The position numbers and the translations under genes are program-made. Shown here one piece after another: positions 33,569 to 42,890 of a stretch of DNA of 64,000 bases (its first letter is position 1; every line of letters begins with the position of its first letter). The DNA lies in contig NZ_AUBV01000001.1 in NCBI RefSeq assembly GCF_000429425.1, positions 372,001 through 436,000 on the forward strand. The letters are read 5' to 3'. The notes under the pieces are model-generated. The model ran no database searches and was not told where the DNA came from. It saw only the letters and a list, made by a program, of their open reading frames with translations. Source of the DNA: Algoriphagus mannitolivorans DSM 15301. Lineage in GTDB: Bacteria; Bacteroidota; Bacteroidia; Cytophagales; Cyclobacteriaceae.

Positions 33569-34579
33569 TTATTTTTTCTCTCCTTTGCTTCCGCTGGATT
33601 CCTTAGAATCCTTATCAGGATTGGCGATAGATTCTCTCATGGTAGTATCCGCTTTGATATTTTCCATTTTATAATAATCCAACACACCAAGATTACCTGT
33701 TCTAAAGGCCTCAGCCAGAGCTTTTGGAACCTCAGCCTCAGCTTCAATTACCTTCGCTCTCATTTCCACGGTTTTGGCTCGGTTTTCTTGCTCCAAAGCC
33801 ACGGCCATAGCACGTCTTTCCTCAGCTTTTGCTTCAGCTACTTTTAAATCTGCAGAAGCTTGGTCGATTTGAAGTTTTGCACCAATGTTTGTCCCAACGT
33901 CAATATCAGCAATATCAATTGAAAGGATTTCAAAGGCAGTACCCGCATCTAAGCCTCGCTGAAGCACTAGTTTGGAGATTTTATCAGGATTCTCGAGGAC
34001 AGATTTGTGAGTGGATGCTGAACCGATGGAAGTTACAATCCCCTCACCAACTCTAGCAAGAATGGTTTCTTCGCCTGCTCCACCAACTAGCTGAGCAATG
34101 TTCGCTCTTACAGTTACTCTAGCTTTTGCAATCAATTGAATCCCATCCGCAGCAACTGCCGCGACACTAGGAGTATTGATTACTTTCGGGTTAACTGAAA
34201 TTTGAACCGCCTCAAAAACGTCTCTCCCTGCCAAGTCTATTGCAGTGGCTTGCTTAAAACTAAGATTGATATTTGCCTTGTCTGCCGAAATCAATGCCCG
34301 AATTACAGTAGGCACATTACCGCCTGCCAAATAGTGAGTTTCTAACTCATTGGTGGTCAATTGAAGTCCGGCCTTAGTAGCGGTAATCAGGGAATTCACA
34401 ATCACACTTGGGGGAACCTTTCGGATTCTCATCCCTATAAGCTCTCCGATTCCGACACGAACATTCGCAAATTGAGCTGTAATCCAAAGATTAACAGGAA
34501 CAAAATACAAAAAGATAAACAAGAGAATAATGCCTGCAAAAGCAGCCACCAATACAAACATTGAACTAGATGGATCCAT
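33569..34579 (-). CDS. floA: Flotillin-like protein FloA
   Basis: This 336-residue protein matches the UPF0365/FloA family: one N-terminal membrane segment (about 7-27), [23 protein letters not shown], a band-7 domain and the [22 protein letters not shown] segment leading into an Ala/Glu-rich coiled coil ([21 protein letters not shown] in part). It organises membrane microdomains. The adjacent NfeD gene lies one base upstream, the usual pairing. Confidence 0.93.
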   Translation of the reverse strand: MDPSSSMFVLVAAFAGIILLFIFLYFVPVNLWITAQFANVRVGIGELIGMRIRKVPPSVIVNSLITATKAGLQLTTNELETHYLAGGNVPTVIRALISADKANINLSFKQATAIDLAGRDVFEAVQISVNPKVINTPSVAAVAADGIQLIAKARVTVRANIAQLVGGAGEETILARVGEGIVTSIGSASTHKSVLENPDKISKLVLQRGLDAGTAFEILSIDIADIDVGTNIGAKLQIDQASADLKVAEAKAEERRAMAVALEQENRAKTVEMRAKVIEAEAEVPKALAEAFRTGNLGVLDYYKMENIKADTTMRESIANPDKDSKESSGSKGEKK

Positions 34580-34580
34580 A

Positions 34581-35039
34581 TTATTTGACTAAAATTTTAT
34601 TATTTTCGATTTTAACAATTTCAACATTTTTTCCGACTTCGATGAAGCCTTCTTCTGATTTCACCTCGTAAACAGCATCTTCAAACATCACTTTTCCGAA
34701 GGGTTTGATGTCTGAAATCGCCTTTCCTTTCATTCCAATCTGAAGTCCTGTAGTTCGCCCGTCAAATGCTCCTCCCTGCATGGAGGATTTCAGAGAAAAT
34801 TTATTCCAAACTCCTGAGGAAAATCCATACCAAACCGCACCTAAATTGACAATTGCAGCTCCTGCTGTAATCCAAAGGGCCAAATTGTAATCAAAGGTGA
34901 TAAAAGCAAAAACAACTCCTGCAAGAGACACCAAGAATCCCAAGATTCCAACGATCGTGGTTCCAGGAATAAAAAGCATCTCAACCATCAGTAAAATAAG
35001 CCCGATTAGAAGTAGACTGGAGAGAATAAGGATTTCCAT
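34581..35039 (-). CDS. NfeD-like membrane protein
   Basis: This 152-residue protein has three hydrophobic helices in the first half ([20 protein letters not shown] and following) and a C-terminal OB-like NfeD domain ([20 protein letters not shown]). It belongs to the short NfeD class without a ClpP-like protease domain. It precedes floA by one base; the pair is thought to act together in membrane stress or microdomain maintenance. Confidence 0.87.
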   Translation of the reverse strand: MEILILSSLLLIGLILLMVEMLFIPGTTIVGILGFLVSLAGVVFAFITFDYNLALWITAGAAIVNLGAVWYGFSSGVWNKFSLKSSMQGGAFDGRTTGLQIGMKGKAISDIKPFGKVMFEDAVYEVKSEEGFIEVGKNVEIVKIENNKILVK

Positions 35040-35097
35040 AATTTGAAAGTCGTTGGACTAAAATACTACTATTGATGAAAACAAAAGCCAATAAAAA

Positions 35098-35122
35098 ATA
35101 AAACCCGGAAAAACCGGGCTTT
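35098..35122 (-). terminator. Terminator after proS
   Basis: CCCGG (35104-35108) pairs with CCGGG (35114-35118) around AAAAA, flanked by A/T runs that give a T tract on the minus strand. Confidence 0.65.
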
Positions 35123-35126
35123 ATCA

Positions 35127-36608
35127 TCAATAGGCTTTTGCAAAATATACTCTGCCTTTAGAAGGTTTTCCAGAGTAAACGCAAAGTCCTTCTTCTTCTT
35201 TTTGATTCAAGGGGATACAACGGATCGTAGCCTTTGTCAATTCTTTGATTTTCTCTTCAGTTTCTGAAGTTCCATCCCAATGAGCAGAAAGGAAGCCACC
35301 TTTTTCTTCCAGTACTTGCTGGAATTCTTCCCAAGAGTTGACTTCGGTAGTTTTTTCAGCCCGAAAATCAAATGCTTTTTGGTAGATGTTATTTTGAATC
35401 TCTTCCAGAAGTGAAGAGACCTTCTCTCCGACTGGCATCTCACTTAATGTGAAAGATTCCTTGGTCAGTGTATCTCTTCGTGCTATTTCGATAGTACCAT
35501 TTTCCAAATCTCTCGGCCCCATGGCGATTCGAAGAGGCACACCTTTCAATTCATATTCTGCAAATTTCCATCCTGGCTTGTGCGTATCCCGATCGTCGAA
35601 TTTCACGGAAATTCCTTTCTTTCTAAGCTCCGCCATGATTTCTTTTGCCTTTTCAGAAATAGCCTCCAGTTCAGCCTCTCCTCTGTAAATGGGAACTATG
35701 ACTACTTGGGTTGGCGCTAATTTAGGAGGTAGAACCAATCCATTATCATCAGAATGCGCCATAATCAAGGCACCCATCAATCGGGTAGAAACGCCCCATG
35801 AAGTTCCCCATACGTATTCCAATCCACCTTCTTTGGTGGCAAATTTGACGTCAAATGCCTTGGCAAAATTTTGACCTAAGAAGTGAGAAGTCCCCGCCTG
35901 AAGAGCTTTACCATCCTGCATCATAGCTTCAATACAGAAAGTCTCGTCAGCACCTGCAAATCTTTCATTTTCAGTCTTTCGCCCTTTGACCACAGGTAGA
36001 GCCATAAATTCTTCAGCAAACTGAGCATACACATTCATCATCTGGACAGTCTCATCCATTGCTTCTTGGGCAGAAGCATGCGCTGTATGTCCTTCTTGCC
36101 AAAGGAATTCAGCAGTACGCAAAAACAATCGGGTTCTCATCTCCCATCGAACCACATTGGCCCATTGATTTACCAAAAGTGGGAGATCACGATAAGACTG
36201 AATCCAATTTTTATAAGTACTCCAAATGACAGTTTCTGAAGTTGGCCGAACAATAAGTTCTTCTTCCAATTTAGCCTCTGGATCTACTATTACTCCGGAT
36301 CCATCCTCGGCATTTTTTAGGCGATAGTGGGTGACTACAGCACATTCTTTCGCAAATCCCTCCACATGGGAGGCTTCTTTGCTCAGATAAGATTTTGGGA
36401 TGAAAAGTGGAAAATAGGCATTGGTATGGCCGGTTTCTTTGAACATTCGATCCAACTCGGCTTGCATTTTTTCCCAAATCGAATAACCGTATGGCTTGAT
36501 CACCATGCAGCCTCTTACTGGGGAGTTTTCAGCCAAGTCGGCTCTTTTTACCAATTCATTGTACCAGAGAGAATAATCTTCGCTCCGCTTAGGTAGTCCT
36601 TTACTCAT
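35127..36608 (-). CDS. proS: Prolyl-tRNA synthetase, archaeal/eukaryotic type
   Basis: It charges tRNA(Pro). The 493-residue protein is a class II synthetase of the shorter ProS class without the inserted editing domain. Motif 2 is seen around [26 protein letters not shown], and the C-terminal part has an anticodon-binding domain and a final [18 protein letters not shown] zinc-like tail in reduced form. Its length and order are normal. A TATATTTG element upstream suggests its own promoter. Confidence 0.95.
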   Translation of the reverse strand: MSKGLPKRSEDYSLWYNELVKRADLAENSPVRGCMVIKPYGYSIWEKMQAELDRMFKETGHTNAYFPLFIPKSYLSKEASHVEGFAKECAVVTHYRLKNAEDGSGVIVDPEAKLEEELIVRPTSETVIWSTYKNWIQSYRDLPLLVNQWANVVRWEMRTRLFLRTAEFLWQEGHTAHASAQEAMDETVQMMNVYAQFAEEFMALPVVKGRKTENERFAGADETFCIEAMMQDGKALQAGTSHFLGQNFAKAFDVKFATKEGGLEYVWGTSWGVSTRLMGALIMAHSDDNGLVLPPKLAPTQVVIVPIYRGEAELEAISEKAKEIMAELRKKGISVKFDDRDTHKPGWKFAEYELKGVPLRIAMGPRDLENGTIEIARRDTLTKESFTLSEMPVGEKVSSLLEEIQNNIYQKAFDFRAEKTTEVNSWEEFQQVLEEKGGFLSAHWDGTSETEEKIKELTKATIRCIPLNQKEEEGLCVYSGKPSKGRVYFAKAY

Positions 36609-36659
36609 TAGGCTTTGAGGTATATAGAAATGTGGTTAATTTTGCTTAATTAGGGCTGG

Positions 36660-36667
36660 CAAATATA
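36660..36667 (-). promoter_or_regulatory. Candidate -7 element for proS
   Basis: On the minus strand TATATTTG matches TAnnTTTG exactly, 51 bases before the proS start. A TTG is present about 23 bases further upstream, wider than the usual 19. Confidence 0.45.
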
Positions 36668-36730
36668 AACCAAAAAGTATAACCTCAGGTCAATCAGCCC
36701 GTATAACAAAGTAGCAAATCAACTTCAACC

Positions 36731-38062
36731 ATGAAGATTATCCCCAATATCTCTCTTTCTTTATTAATAGGTGCTGCAATTCTTTCTTCTTGCAACACTA
36801 ACAAAATGGCAATGAGCGGTGTGCAAGACAACATGTACTTCCGAGCATCGGATGTCAGCATTGCTACCCAATATGCCGTAGAGAACAATAACCCAAAAAC
36901 TTTCGAAAATTTAAGTCAAAGCCCGACGCAAGTTCAGGAAAATTTCAGTTCCCGAAATGTCAATCCGGAATACATATCCAGATATCAGGCAACGACTACC
37001 GAACTGGATAATGGTCCGGTCTATTTTGATGAAGGTCAGATGGATCAATCCTCTGCCAACATCAATGCTTACGACAATTATTATTCTTCCTCAGGAAACT
37101 ATAGAAATAATTTCAATTCCTTCCCTTCCATGAATTTCAACATAGGTCTAGGGTTTGGGTATGGATTTAGTCCTTGGGGATATGGATTCTACGATCCTTT
37201 CTGGGGCCCATCTTGGGGATGGAGACCAGGTCTAAGTCTTGGAATGAGACTAGGCTGGGGTAATCCTATGCTAGGTTTTGGACCAGGCTGGGGCTGGGGA
37301 CCTGGATTTGGTTGGGGATCTGGTTTTGGTTGGGGTTACCCGATGTACGGTGGCTGGGGATTCCCTGTCTATGCTGGTTATCCAGTCTATGTAGTACAAG
37401 GCGGTGAATTCGGATCCAGAAGAGTGGTTTCTGGAGCAAGACCTACCCGAGGCGCATCAATGGCAGGATATTCCAATAATTCCCGTCAAGCGGCAGTATT
37501 ACCTTCGACAGGAAGAGCTCAAAATCGAGCCACTGCTTCTGGCTTAACTCCTTCCGCAAGAAGAGTAGTTGCTTCTGAAGGTTCAAGAACCGCAAGCAGG
37601 GATTTCAGCAACTCTCAAAATGATTATTATAACAATAGCAGAAGTAGAGTAGCTACTTCAAGAAATGTTAATTCTCCTGCAGCAGACAGATCAAGCTACA
37701 CTCGATCAAGATCCAGTATTCCTTCAGCTAGACCATCTTCGTCTTACCCTGGAATGAATTCCAGATCTTATACTTCTCCATCAAGAGGGACTAATTCGAA
37801 TTTCAACAACCGATCTACCAGTCCTTCCTATAATAGATCAAACAGTCCTTCCTATAATAGGTCAACCAGTCCTTCCTACAATCGCTCAACAGCGCCAACA
37901 TACAATAGATCAGTAACACCATCAAGATCAAACAATAACACCGGAGGCTTCAGCGCTCCAAGCAGAAGCTCCTCAGATGGCGGAATCAGTGCTCCGAGTA
38001 GGAGTTCCGGTGGATCTAGCGGATCAAGCTCCGGTGGATCCAGAGGAGGAAGGGGGAATTAA
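36731..38062 (+). CDS. Low-complexity surface lipoprotein
   Basis: This 443-residue protein has a lipoprotein signal (LLIGAAILSSC, Cys21). After a polar region comes a Gly/Trp/Phe/Tyr-rich block (about 136-222) with repeats such as GWGWGPGFGWG, then a Ser/Arg/Asn-rich tail. The tail includes five near-identical 8-residue units (NRSTSPSY-like, encoded at 37808-37927) and two APSRSS units, ending in Gly/Ser. No catalytic domain is visible. A structural, adhesive or surface-coating role is possible. A hairpin with a long T run follows. Confidence 0.72.
   Translation: MKIIPNISLSLLIGAAILSSCNTNKMAMSGVQDNMYFRASDVSIATQYAVENNNPKTFENLSQSPTQVQENFSSRNVNPEYISRYQATTTELDNGPVYFDEGQMDQSSANINAYDNYYSSSGNYRNNFNSFPSMNFNIGLGFGYGFSPWGYGFYDPFWGPSWGWRPGLSLGMRLGWGNPMLGFGPGWGWGPGFGWGSGFGWGYPMYGGWGFPVYAGYPVYVVQGGEFGSRRVVSGARPTRGASMAGYSNNSRQAAVLPSTGRAQNRATASGLTPSARRVVASEGSRTASRDFSNSQNDYYNNSRSRVATSRNVNSPAADRSSYTRSRSSIPSARPSSSYPGMNSRSYTSPSRGTNSNFNNRSTSPSYNRSNSPSYNRSTSPSYNRSTAPTYNRSVTPSRSNNNTGGFSAPSRSSSDGGISAPSRSSGGSSGSSSGGSRGGRGN
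37808..37927 (+). repeat. 24-bp tandem repeat, five units, inside the lipoprotein gene
   Basis: Units of 24 bases encode NRS-(T/N)-SPSY and decay toward the 3' end (NRSTAPTY, NRSVTPSR). Third-position differences show the copies are diverging, but the first three are close enough for slippage or recombination to change copy number. Confidence 0.8.
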
Positions 38063-38079
38063 TTTCCCCTTTTTTTTTT
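38051..38079 (+). terminator. Rho-independent terminator of the lipoprotein gene
   Basis: GGGGAA (38053-38058) pairs with TTCCCC (38064-38069), followed by an uninterrupted run of ten T; the stop codon lies in the loop. Confidence 0.8.
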
Positions 38080-38141
38080 CAAAACATAAGACCAATACCT
38101 CTATCCATCCGTTATTTACAAAAACCCAATTCATCAAATTC

Positions 38142-39656
38142 ATGAGGAAATTAGGATATCTCTTAATCGTTTTTTCCATTTCTTTTTCCATCACCAAAGC
38201 CCAGAGTGGATACTTTGAAGACGCCTATCGGTTTGGAAAAATAGTCCCTTCTGGCTCGGCCAGAATTACTGCAATTGGTGGCACACAATGGTCTCTTGGC
38301 GGAGATGTTTCCAATCTTACTGGAAACCCTGCAGGATTAGGGTTTTTCAGATCTTCTGAAGCCAGCTTCACTTTAGGATATTCCAATTGGGGAGTGGACA
38401 CTCGATATTTAGATCAACCCAGATCTTACAAGACTTCCAACTTCTCATTACCACAATTGGCGTATGTCGGAGCTAAGCCTAAAGGTGTCATGGAAACAAA
38501 AGCCTTTAAAGGGGGCGCTTGGGGTTTCAGCGTTCAAAGACTCGCTAATTTCAATACCGAATTCGGTTATTTCTCCAACCTTCAAGGAGAAAGCTCCATT
38601 CTGGACTTTTACCTAGATAATTCTTTTGGAGTCCCAGAAAATCAAATTGAAAATTTTGGTATTACTGGTTTGGCTTACCAAACCTACCAAATCAACCCGG
38701 TGACCCGAGATCAAAACGGCAACCCAATCTCCAATCCAAATACCTACGATTCCTTTGTTCTTGGATTCCCTTTTCAAGATGAAAACATCCGACAAGAAGG
38801 AAGTGCCAGCCAGGTGAGTTTTGGATATGGAGCCAACTTTAACCATAAAGTTTTTGTCGGAGGTAGCCTTGGTATCAGGAGTATTTCTTTTGCTTCCTAC
38901 AAGACCTATAATGAAGAGTTCAACGATGAGCCACTTATCAACTCTTCCTTGCGTGAAAACCTATTTATCGAAGGCCTTGGCGTAAATCTCAATTTAGGAT
39001 TGATTTACAAGCCAATAGACGAATTGAATTTGGGGCTGGTTTTCCAAACTCCTACCTGGTACACTATGAGTGAAGAATACGAGGCCTCTATGTTTGCCAA
39101 CTATAATAATTACTATTTCGAGGAGGAGGATATCACGCTCGGCAATCAAGAAGCATTTTCGGATATTATAATTAGTAATTACGGACTCAACACTCCGCTT
39201 AAAATTGGAGCAGGGGCTACTTACTTCTTTGGGAAAAAAGGCTTTATTTCTGCTGATGTGGACTGGGTAGATTACAGCCAAGCAAGGATTAATTCCAACG
39301 ACTTTAATGCAGAACCAGACAATAATGTGATTCGGGACTTCTATTCCAGTACGGTAAACTATAGAATAGGAGGAGAAGCTTGGGTTAATAAATTTAGAAT
39401 CAGAGGAGGATACTCATTCATTGGAGATCCTTTTAAAGATTCGGGAGATTTTGACCAAAGTGGCCAAATGCTAAGTGGTGGTGTCGGTCTAAAAATCAAT
39501 TCAATGACCATTGATTTCGCTCTAGTAAATCATAAATATTCCACCCTGTACCGAAGCTATCAAGTTTTTGATCAAAACGGTTTTAACTATGGTCCTATTA
39601 CAGAAGTCAACCATAGTATCACCTCAGGCGTGTTAACCCTTGGTTTTAGCTTCTAA
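38142..39656 (+). CDS. OmpP1/FadL-like outer-membrane transport protein
   Basis: The ATG at 38142 gives a normal signal peptide (MRKLGYLLIVFSISFSITKAQ); the longer frame starts inside the lipoprotein gene and is not credible. The 504-residue mature protein has the aromatic/Gly beta-barrel pattern of the FadL/PorV group, for example LGGDVSNLTGNPAGLGFFRSS-type N-terminal motif (in part) and VNHSITSGVLTLGFSF at the C-terminus ending in Phe. It probably imports hydrophobic molecules. It overlaps the convergent aroK gene by 11 bases. Confidence 0.82.
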   Translation: MRKLGYLLIVFSISFSITKAQSGYFEDAYRFGKIVPSGSARITAIGGTQWSLGGDVSNLTGNPAGLGFFRSSEASFTLGYSNWGVDTRYLDQPRSYKTSNFSLPQLAYVGAKPKGVMETKAFKGGAWGFSVQRLANFNTEFGYFSNLQGESSILDFYLDNSFGVPENQIENFGITGLAYQTYQINPVTRDQNGNPISNPNTYDSFVLGFPFQDENIRQEGSASQVSFGYGANFNHKVFVGGSLGIRSISFASYKTYNEEFNDEPLINSSLRENLFIEGLGVNLNLGLIYKPIDELNLGLVFQTPTWYTMSEEYEASMFANYNNYYFEEEDITLGNQEAFSDIIISNYGLNTPLKIGAGATYFFGKKGFISADVDWVDYSQARINSNDFNAEPDNNVIRDFYSSTVNYRIGGEAWVNKFRIRGGYSFIGDPFKDSGDFDQSGQMLSGGVGLKINSMTIDFALVNHKYSTLYRSYQVFDQNGFNYGPITEVNHSITSGVLTLGFSF

Positions 39657-40176
39657 GCTGATTTATCAACTCATACATCATTAGCTCAGCTGAGAAATCA
39701 TCTCCGCTGAGCTTTATTTTTGCCTGATTGTAAAAATATTCTCGCTGAGAAAGCAAACTTTTTAGCTTCAGAGTGATCTCACCTTGATCAAGACCTTGAA
39801 ACATTGGTCTGTTTTGGACTTTAGAAGCCTGAATTCTACTTGAAATTGTCGATAGAGGCACATCCAGATACACTGATATAGATTTGGCATTTATCAAATC
39901 CATATTGTCATTGAAGCAGGGAGCTCCTCCACCTGTAGCTAATACATAGGAATCTTCCCTCGAAAGCAATTCATCCAGAACTTGAGTTTCTAATTCCCTG
40001 AATTTTCCTTCTCCATGGATTGCAAAGATTTCAGGAATCTTGCTTTGCGTTTTGACTTCGACTTGATGGTCCAAATCCACAAAAGTAAACCCCATGTGCT
40101 CTGCAAGCTGTCTTCCAAAAGTGCTTTTTCCAGACCCCGGAAGTCCTACCAAAACAACTTTTAGATTCTTTTTCAT
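39646..40176 (-). CDS. aroK: Shikimate kinase
   Basis: It phosphorylates shikimate at the 3-hydroxyl with ATP, supplying the substrate for AroA at the other end of the window. The ATG at 40176 gives the expected 176-residue protein; a longer frame would run into the DoxX gene. The P-loop is GLPGSGKST at residues 11-19, and VDLDH, FRELE and TGGGAPC are the shikimate-binding motifs. It follows the BT_3928-like gene by 88 bases. Confidence 0.94.
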   Translation of the reverse strand: MKKNLKVVLVGLPGSGKSTFGRQLAEHMGFTFVDLDHQVEVKTQSKIPEIFAIHGEGKFRELETQVLDELLSREDSYVLATGGGAPCFNDNMDLINAKSISVYLDVPLSTISSRIQASKVQNRPMFQGLDQGEITLKLKSLLSQREYFYNQAKIKLSGDDFSAELMMYELINQLRS

Positions 40177-40264
40177 GGGATAATTATTTGATTGTCCGAA
40201 AACATAAGAAAATGGGCCTACAAAGAAATCATAATGATTTGTACACCAGAAACCCTCCCTAGCT

Positions 40265-41362
40265 TTATAAGAATAGATCCAAAACCTCTGTTGCTTCTGG
40301 AGTATTGTTATGATGGTATTTTTCGAGCACCACCCCATCTTTCAACACCATAATACCGGGATTTGCCCGCATGATGGTCTTGACTACTGTAGCATCGGCC
40401 TGCAGTCCAAATATGCTCCAATTCTGTTGGTTCAAAAAAGCATCAATATCCTCCTGAGGAGCTGCTGCTACAAATACCACATCTATTGGAGCACCTTCCA
40501 ATGATTTTACCATTGCAGTCAATTTATCCAGATTTGCAGAGCTCATTTTACTAAGGTTACTGCTTAGAATCACCACTTTGTTCCCAGCAAAAAGGAATTC
40601 AGTCTGATCGCTATCAGAATTCCAAACTGCGAAATCAGAGATCTTTGGCAATGCCTCTGGGTTTTTCAAAACCATTTCGACAAACTCCAAACCTTCCTCG
40701 CTGGGATATTGGTCAAATTCCAAGACTTCCTCTCCTCTTTTCATCACATAGGTATATTGCAAAGGAGCAGAAGGCTGCATATTCACTGGAATATTCACCC
40801 CATTTTTATAGGCTCTAAAATCAATAAAAGGAAGGTTTTGAATGGCATAGTAGGCTAAGCCAAAAGACAAAACCAAGACTACCCAGGTGAAATTCACTGC
40901 CCATTTCGGGCTTTCCTCAGGAAGATCTTCTCGAAAAATGAACAAGAAAGATATCATCACCAACAATACTATGTCCTTATAAAAAGACTCCCAAGGCGTG
41001 AGTTTGATCGCATCTCCAAAACATCCGCAATCTGTGACTTTATTGAAATATGCAGAATAAAAAGTGAGAAAAGTGAAAAACAGAATCATCAGGCCAAGAG
41101 CCCAGACGGTCTGTTTGAGTTTTACCCCAAGAATAAGCATGACCCCCAATACCACCTCTGCTACCACCAGTACGACGCCAATGTATAAGGCAAAGGGTTT
41201 GAAATAATAGAAAAAACCAGCGATGTCATTGGAAAACACATCAAAATACTCTTCCAGTTTGATCGCCGTTCCAACAGGATCATTGACTTTGATCAGTCCG
41301 GAGAAGATAAAAAGACCACCTACCAAAATCCGCAGAAGCCAAAGAATTCCTTGTTTATTCAT
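40265..41362 (-). CDS. BT_3928-like DoxX/MauE membrane protein
   Basis: This 365-residue protein has about five N-terminal helices with LLRILVGGLFIFSGLIKVNDP and the Cys pair DCGCFGDAIKLTPWESFYKD, typical of the BT_3928 family (DoxX/MauE-like). The C-terminal half (about 190-365) looks like a soluble thioredoxin-like domain without a clear CxxC. It may take part in disulfide or quinone redox at the membrane. In many Bacteroidota it lies near DUF1599, as here (71-base gap). Confidence 0.82.
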   Translation of the reverse strand: MNKQGILWLLRILVGGLFIFSGLIKVNDPVGTAIKLEEYFDVFSNDIAGFFYYFKPFALYIGVVLVVAEVVLGVMLILGVKLKQTVWALGLMILFFTFLTFYSAYFNKVTDCGCFGDAIKLTPWESFYKDIVLLVMISFLFIFREDLPEESPKWAVNFTWVVLVLSFGLAYYAIQNLPFIDFRAYKNGVNIPVNMQPSAPLQYTYVMKRGEEVLEFDQYPSEEGLEFVEMVLKNPEALPKISDFAVWNSDSDQTEFLFAGNKVVILSSNLSKMSSANLDKLTAMVKSLEGAPIDVVFVAAAPQEDIDAFLNQQNWSIFGLQADATVVKTIMRANPGIMVLKDGVVLEKYHHNNTPEATEVLDLFL

Positions 41363-41433
41363 GTCATTGTTATTTTGCTTTGGTCTATATGGAAATCATA
41401 AAGTCCAAATTCGTCTCCTTATTTAATAATGAT

Positions 41434-42030
41434 TCAGTTTTTCTCCACTTGGTGATATCCTAATTTGATCAGGCAGAAAACCGCATAATTGATCATGTCT
41501 TGGTAATTGGCCTCAATTCCTTCTGAGACAATGGTTTTCCCCTGATTATCCTCAATTTGCTTTACTCTGAGAAGCTTCATCAGGATAATATCCGTCATGG
41601 ATGACACACGCATGTCTCTCCATGCTTCCCCATAATCATGATTTTTGTTCTCCAAAAGTCCCTTAGTAGCTGAGGCCCAATGGTCATATAAGGGCTCCAA
41701 TTCTGAAAAAGGAATCTCCAAACCTTCTTCTTTTTCTAGAGAAATTTGAATCAATGCGATCAAGCAATAATTAATGATTCCAACAAATTCATCGACTATA
41801 GGATCATCTACTTTCTGATTTCCTTTTTCCTGAATAGAGCGAATTCTTTGGGCTTTAATGAAAATTTGATCTGTAATAGAAGGAAGTCTGAGAATCCTCC
41901 AGGCAGTTCCGTAATCGACGGTTTTCTTGCGAAAGAGTTCTTTACATCGGGCGATTACTTGCTTATATTCGTTGCTGGTTTTAGTCTCCAAAATCGTTAA
42001 TGTTAATGCTCCACGGATCCAATCCGCCAT
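41434..42030 (-). CDS. DUF1599 (nucleotide-modification-associated) protein
   Basis: This protein has two repeats of the DUF1599 unit, each with a DYGTAWR/DYGEAWR motif (KKTVDYGTAWRILRLPS and NHDYGEAWRDMRVSS), suggesting an internal duplication with an all-helical fold, possibly nucleotide pyrophosphohydrolase-like. I set the start at ATG 42030 (198 residues), but a TTG at 41991 (conserved part only) would avoid overlap with the divergent folP start. The role is unknown. Confidence 0.77.
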   Translation of the reverse strand: MADWIRGALTLTILETKTSNEYKQVIARCKELFRKKTVDYGTAWRILRLPSITDQIFIKAQRIRSIQEKGNQKVDDPIVDEFVGIINYCLIALIQISLEKEEGLEIPFSELEPLYDHWASATKGLLENKNHDYGEAWRDMRVSSMTDIILMKLLRVKQIEDNQGKTIVSEGIEANYQDMINYAVFCLIKLGYHQVEKN

Positions 42031-42890
42031 CTTTTTTCGAAGATAGATTATTTCCCCAAAAATATACACTTCAAATTAAGGGACGGCTAATCAGCTTAGA
42101 AAAGCCAAAAATAATGGGGATAATCAACCTCACCCCTGATTCGTTTTTTGAAAAAAGCAGAATTGAGGTATCTAAGGAAAAAGTAATCTCCCAAGCCAAA
42201 CAAATGTTAGAGGAAGGAGCAGACTTTTTGGATTTAGGAGGCTACAGCTCCCGACCCGGGGCAGAAGAGATTTCCATTCAACAAGAAATAGACCGGGTGA
42301 TCCCTGCTGTCCAATGGATCAAAGAAGAATTCCCCAAGACTTTGATTTCAGTGGATACTTTCAGAAGCAAAGTAGCTTTTGCAGCAATCAAAGAAGGAGC
42401 GGATTTAATCAATGATATTTCTGCTGGAAGCTTGGATCCGGAAATTCTGACCGTAGTGGCAAAATCAGAATTACCCTTTTTGGCAATGCATATGAAAGGA
42501 AATCCCAAAAACATGCAGGAATTAGCAGTCTATGGGAATTTATTGCCGGAGATTTTGTATTATTTTGCTGAAAAAGTGGAGATTTTTAGAAAAATTGGCA
42601 TCAAAGATGTAATCATTGATCCAGGTTTTGGATTTGCGAAAACGCTAGAACAGAATTACGAATTATTGAGACTCCTGAACTCTTTTAGGGTTTTTGGACT
42701 TCCACTTTTAGTAGGGATTTCGAGAAAATCCATGATCTACAAAAGCCTGGGTGTTTCGGCACAAGAAGCCCTAAATGGAACCACGGCATTAAACATGTTC
42801 GCACTCTTAAATGGAGCGAACATCCTTAGAGTACATGACGTTAAGGAAGCTAAAGAAACGATTAAACTATACGAACAATTATACCCTTGA
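42000..42890 (+). CDS. folP: Dihydropteroate synthase
   Basis: It condenses 4-aminobenzoate with the pterin pyrophosphate in folate synthesis and is the sulfonamide target. The 296-residue protein shows MGIINLTPDSFFE, the conserved loop DLGGYSSRPGAEE, LINDISAG, and ISRKSMI. The conserved region starts near residue 17, so the first residues are uncertain; ATG 42000 and 42006 are possible. It overlaps cdaA by four bases (TTGA), a conserved pairing in Bacteroidota. Confidence 0.94.
   Translation: MLMLHGSNPPSFFEDRLFPQKYTLQIKGRLISLEKPKIMGIINLTPDSFFEKSRIEVSKEKVISQAKQMLEEGADFLDLGGYSSRPGAEEISIQQEIDRVIPAVQWIKEEFPKTLISVDTFRSKVAFAAIKEGADLINDISAGSLDPEILTVVAKSELPFLAMHMKGNPKNMQELAVYGNLLPEILYYFAEKVEIFRKIGIKDVIIDPGFGFAKTLEQNYELLRLLNSFRVFGLPLLVGISRKSMIYKSLGVSAQEALNGTTALNMFALLNGANILRVHDVKEAKETIKLYEQLYP

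Noticed and set aside
37808..37927. CRISPR-like array
   Set aside because: The 24-bp units are contiguous, without spacers, and encode an in-frame peptide repeat.
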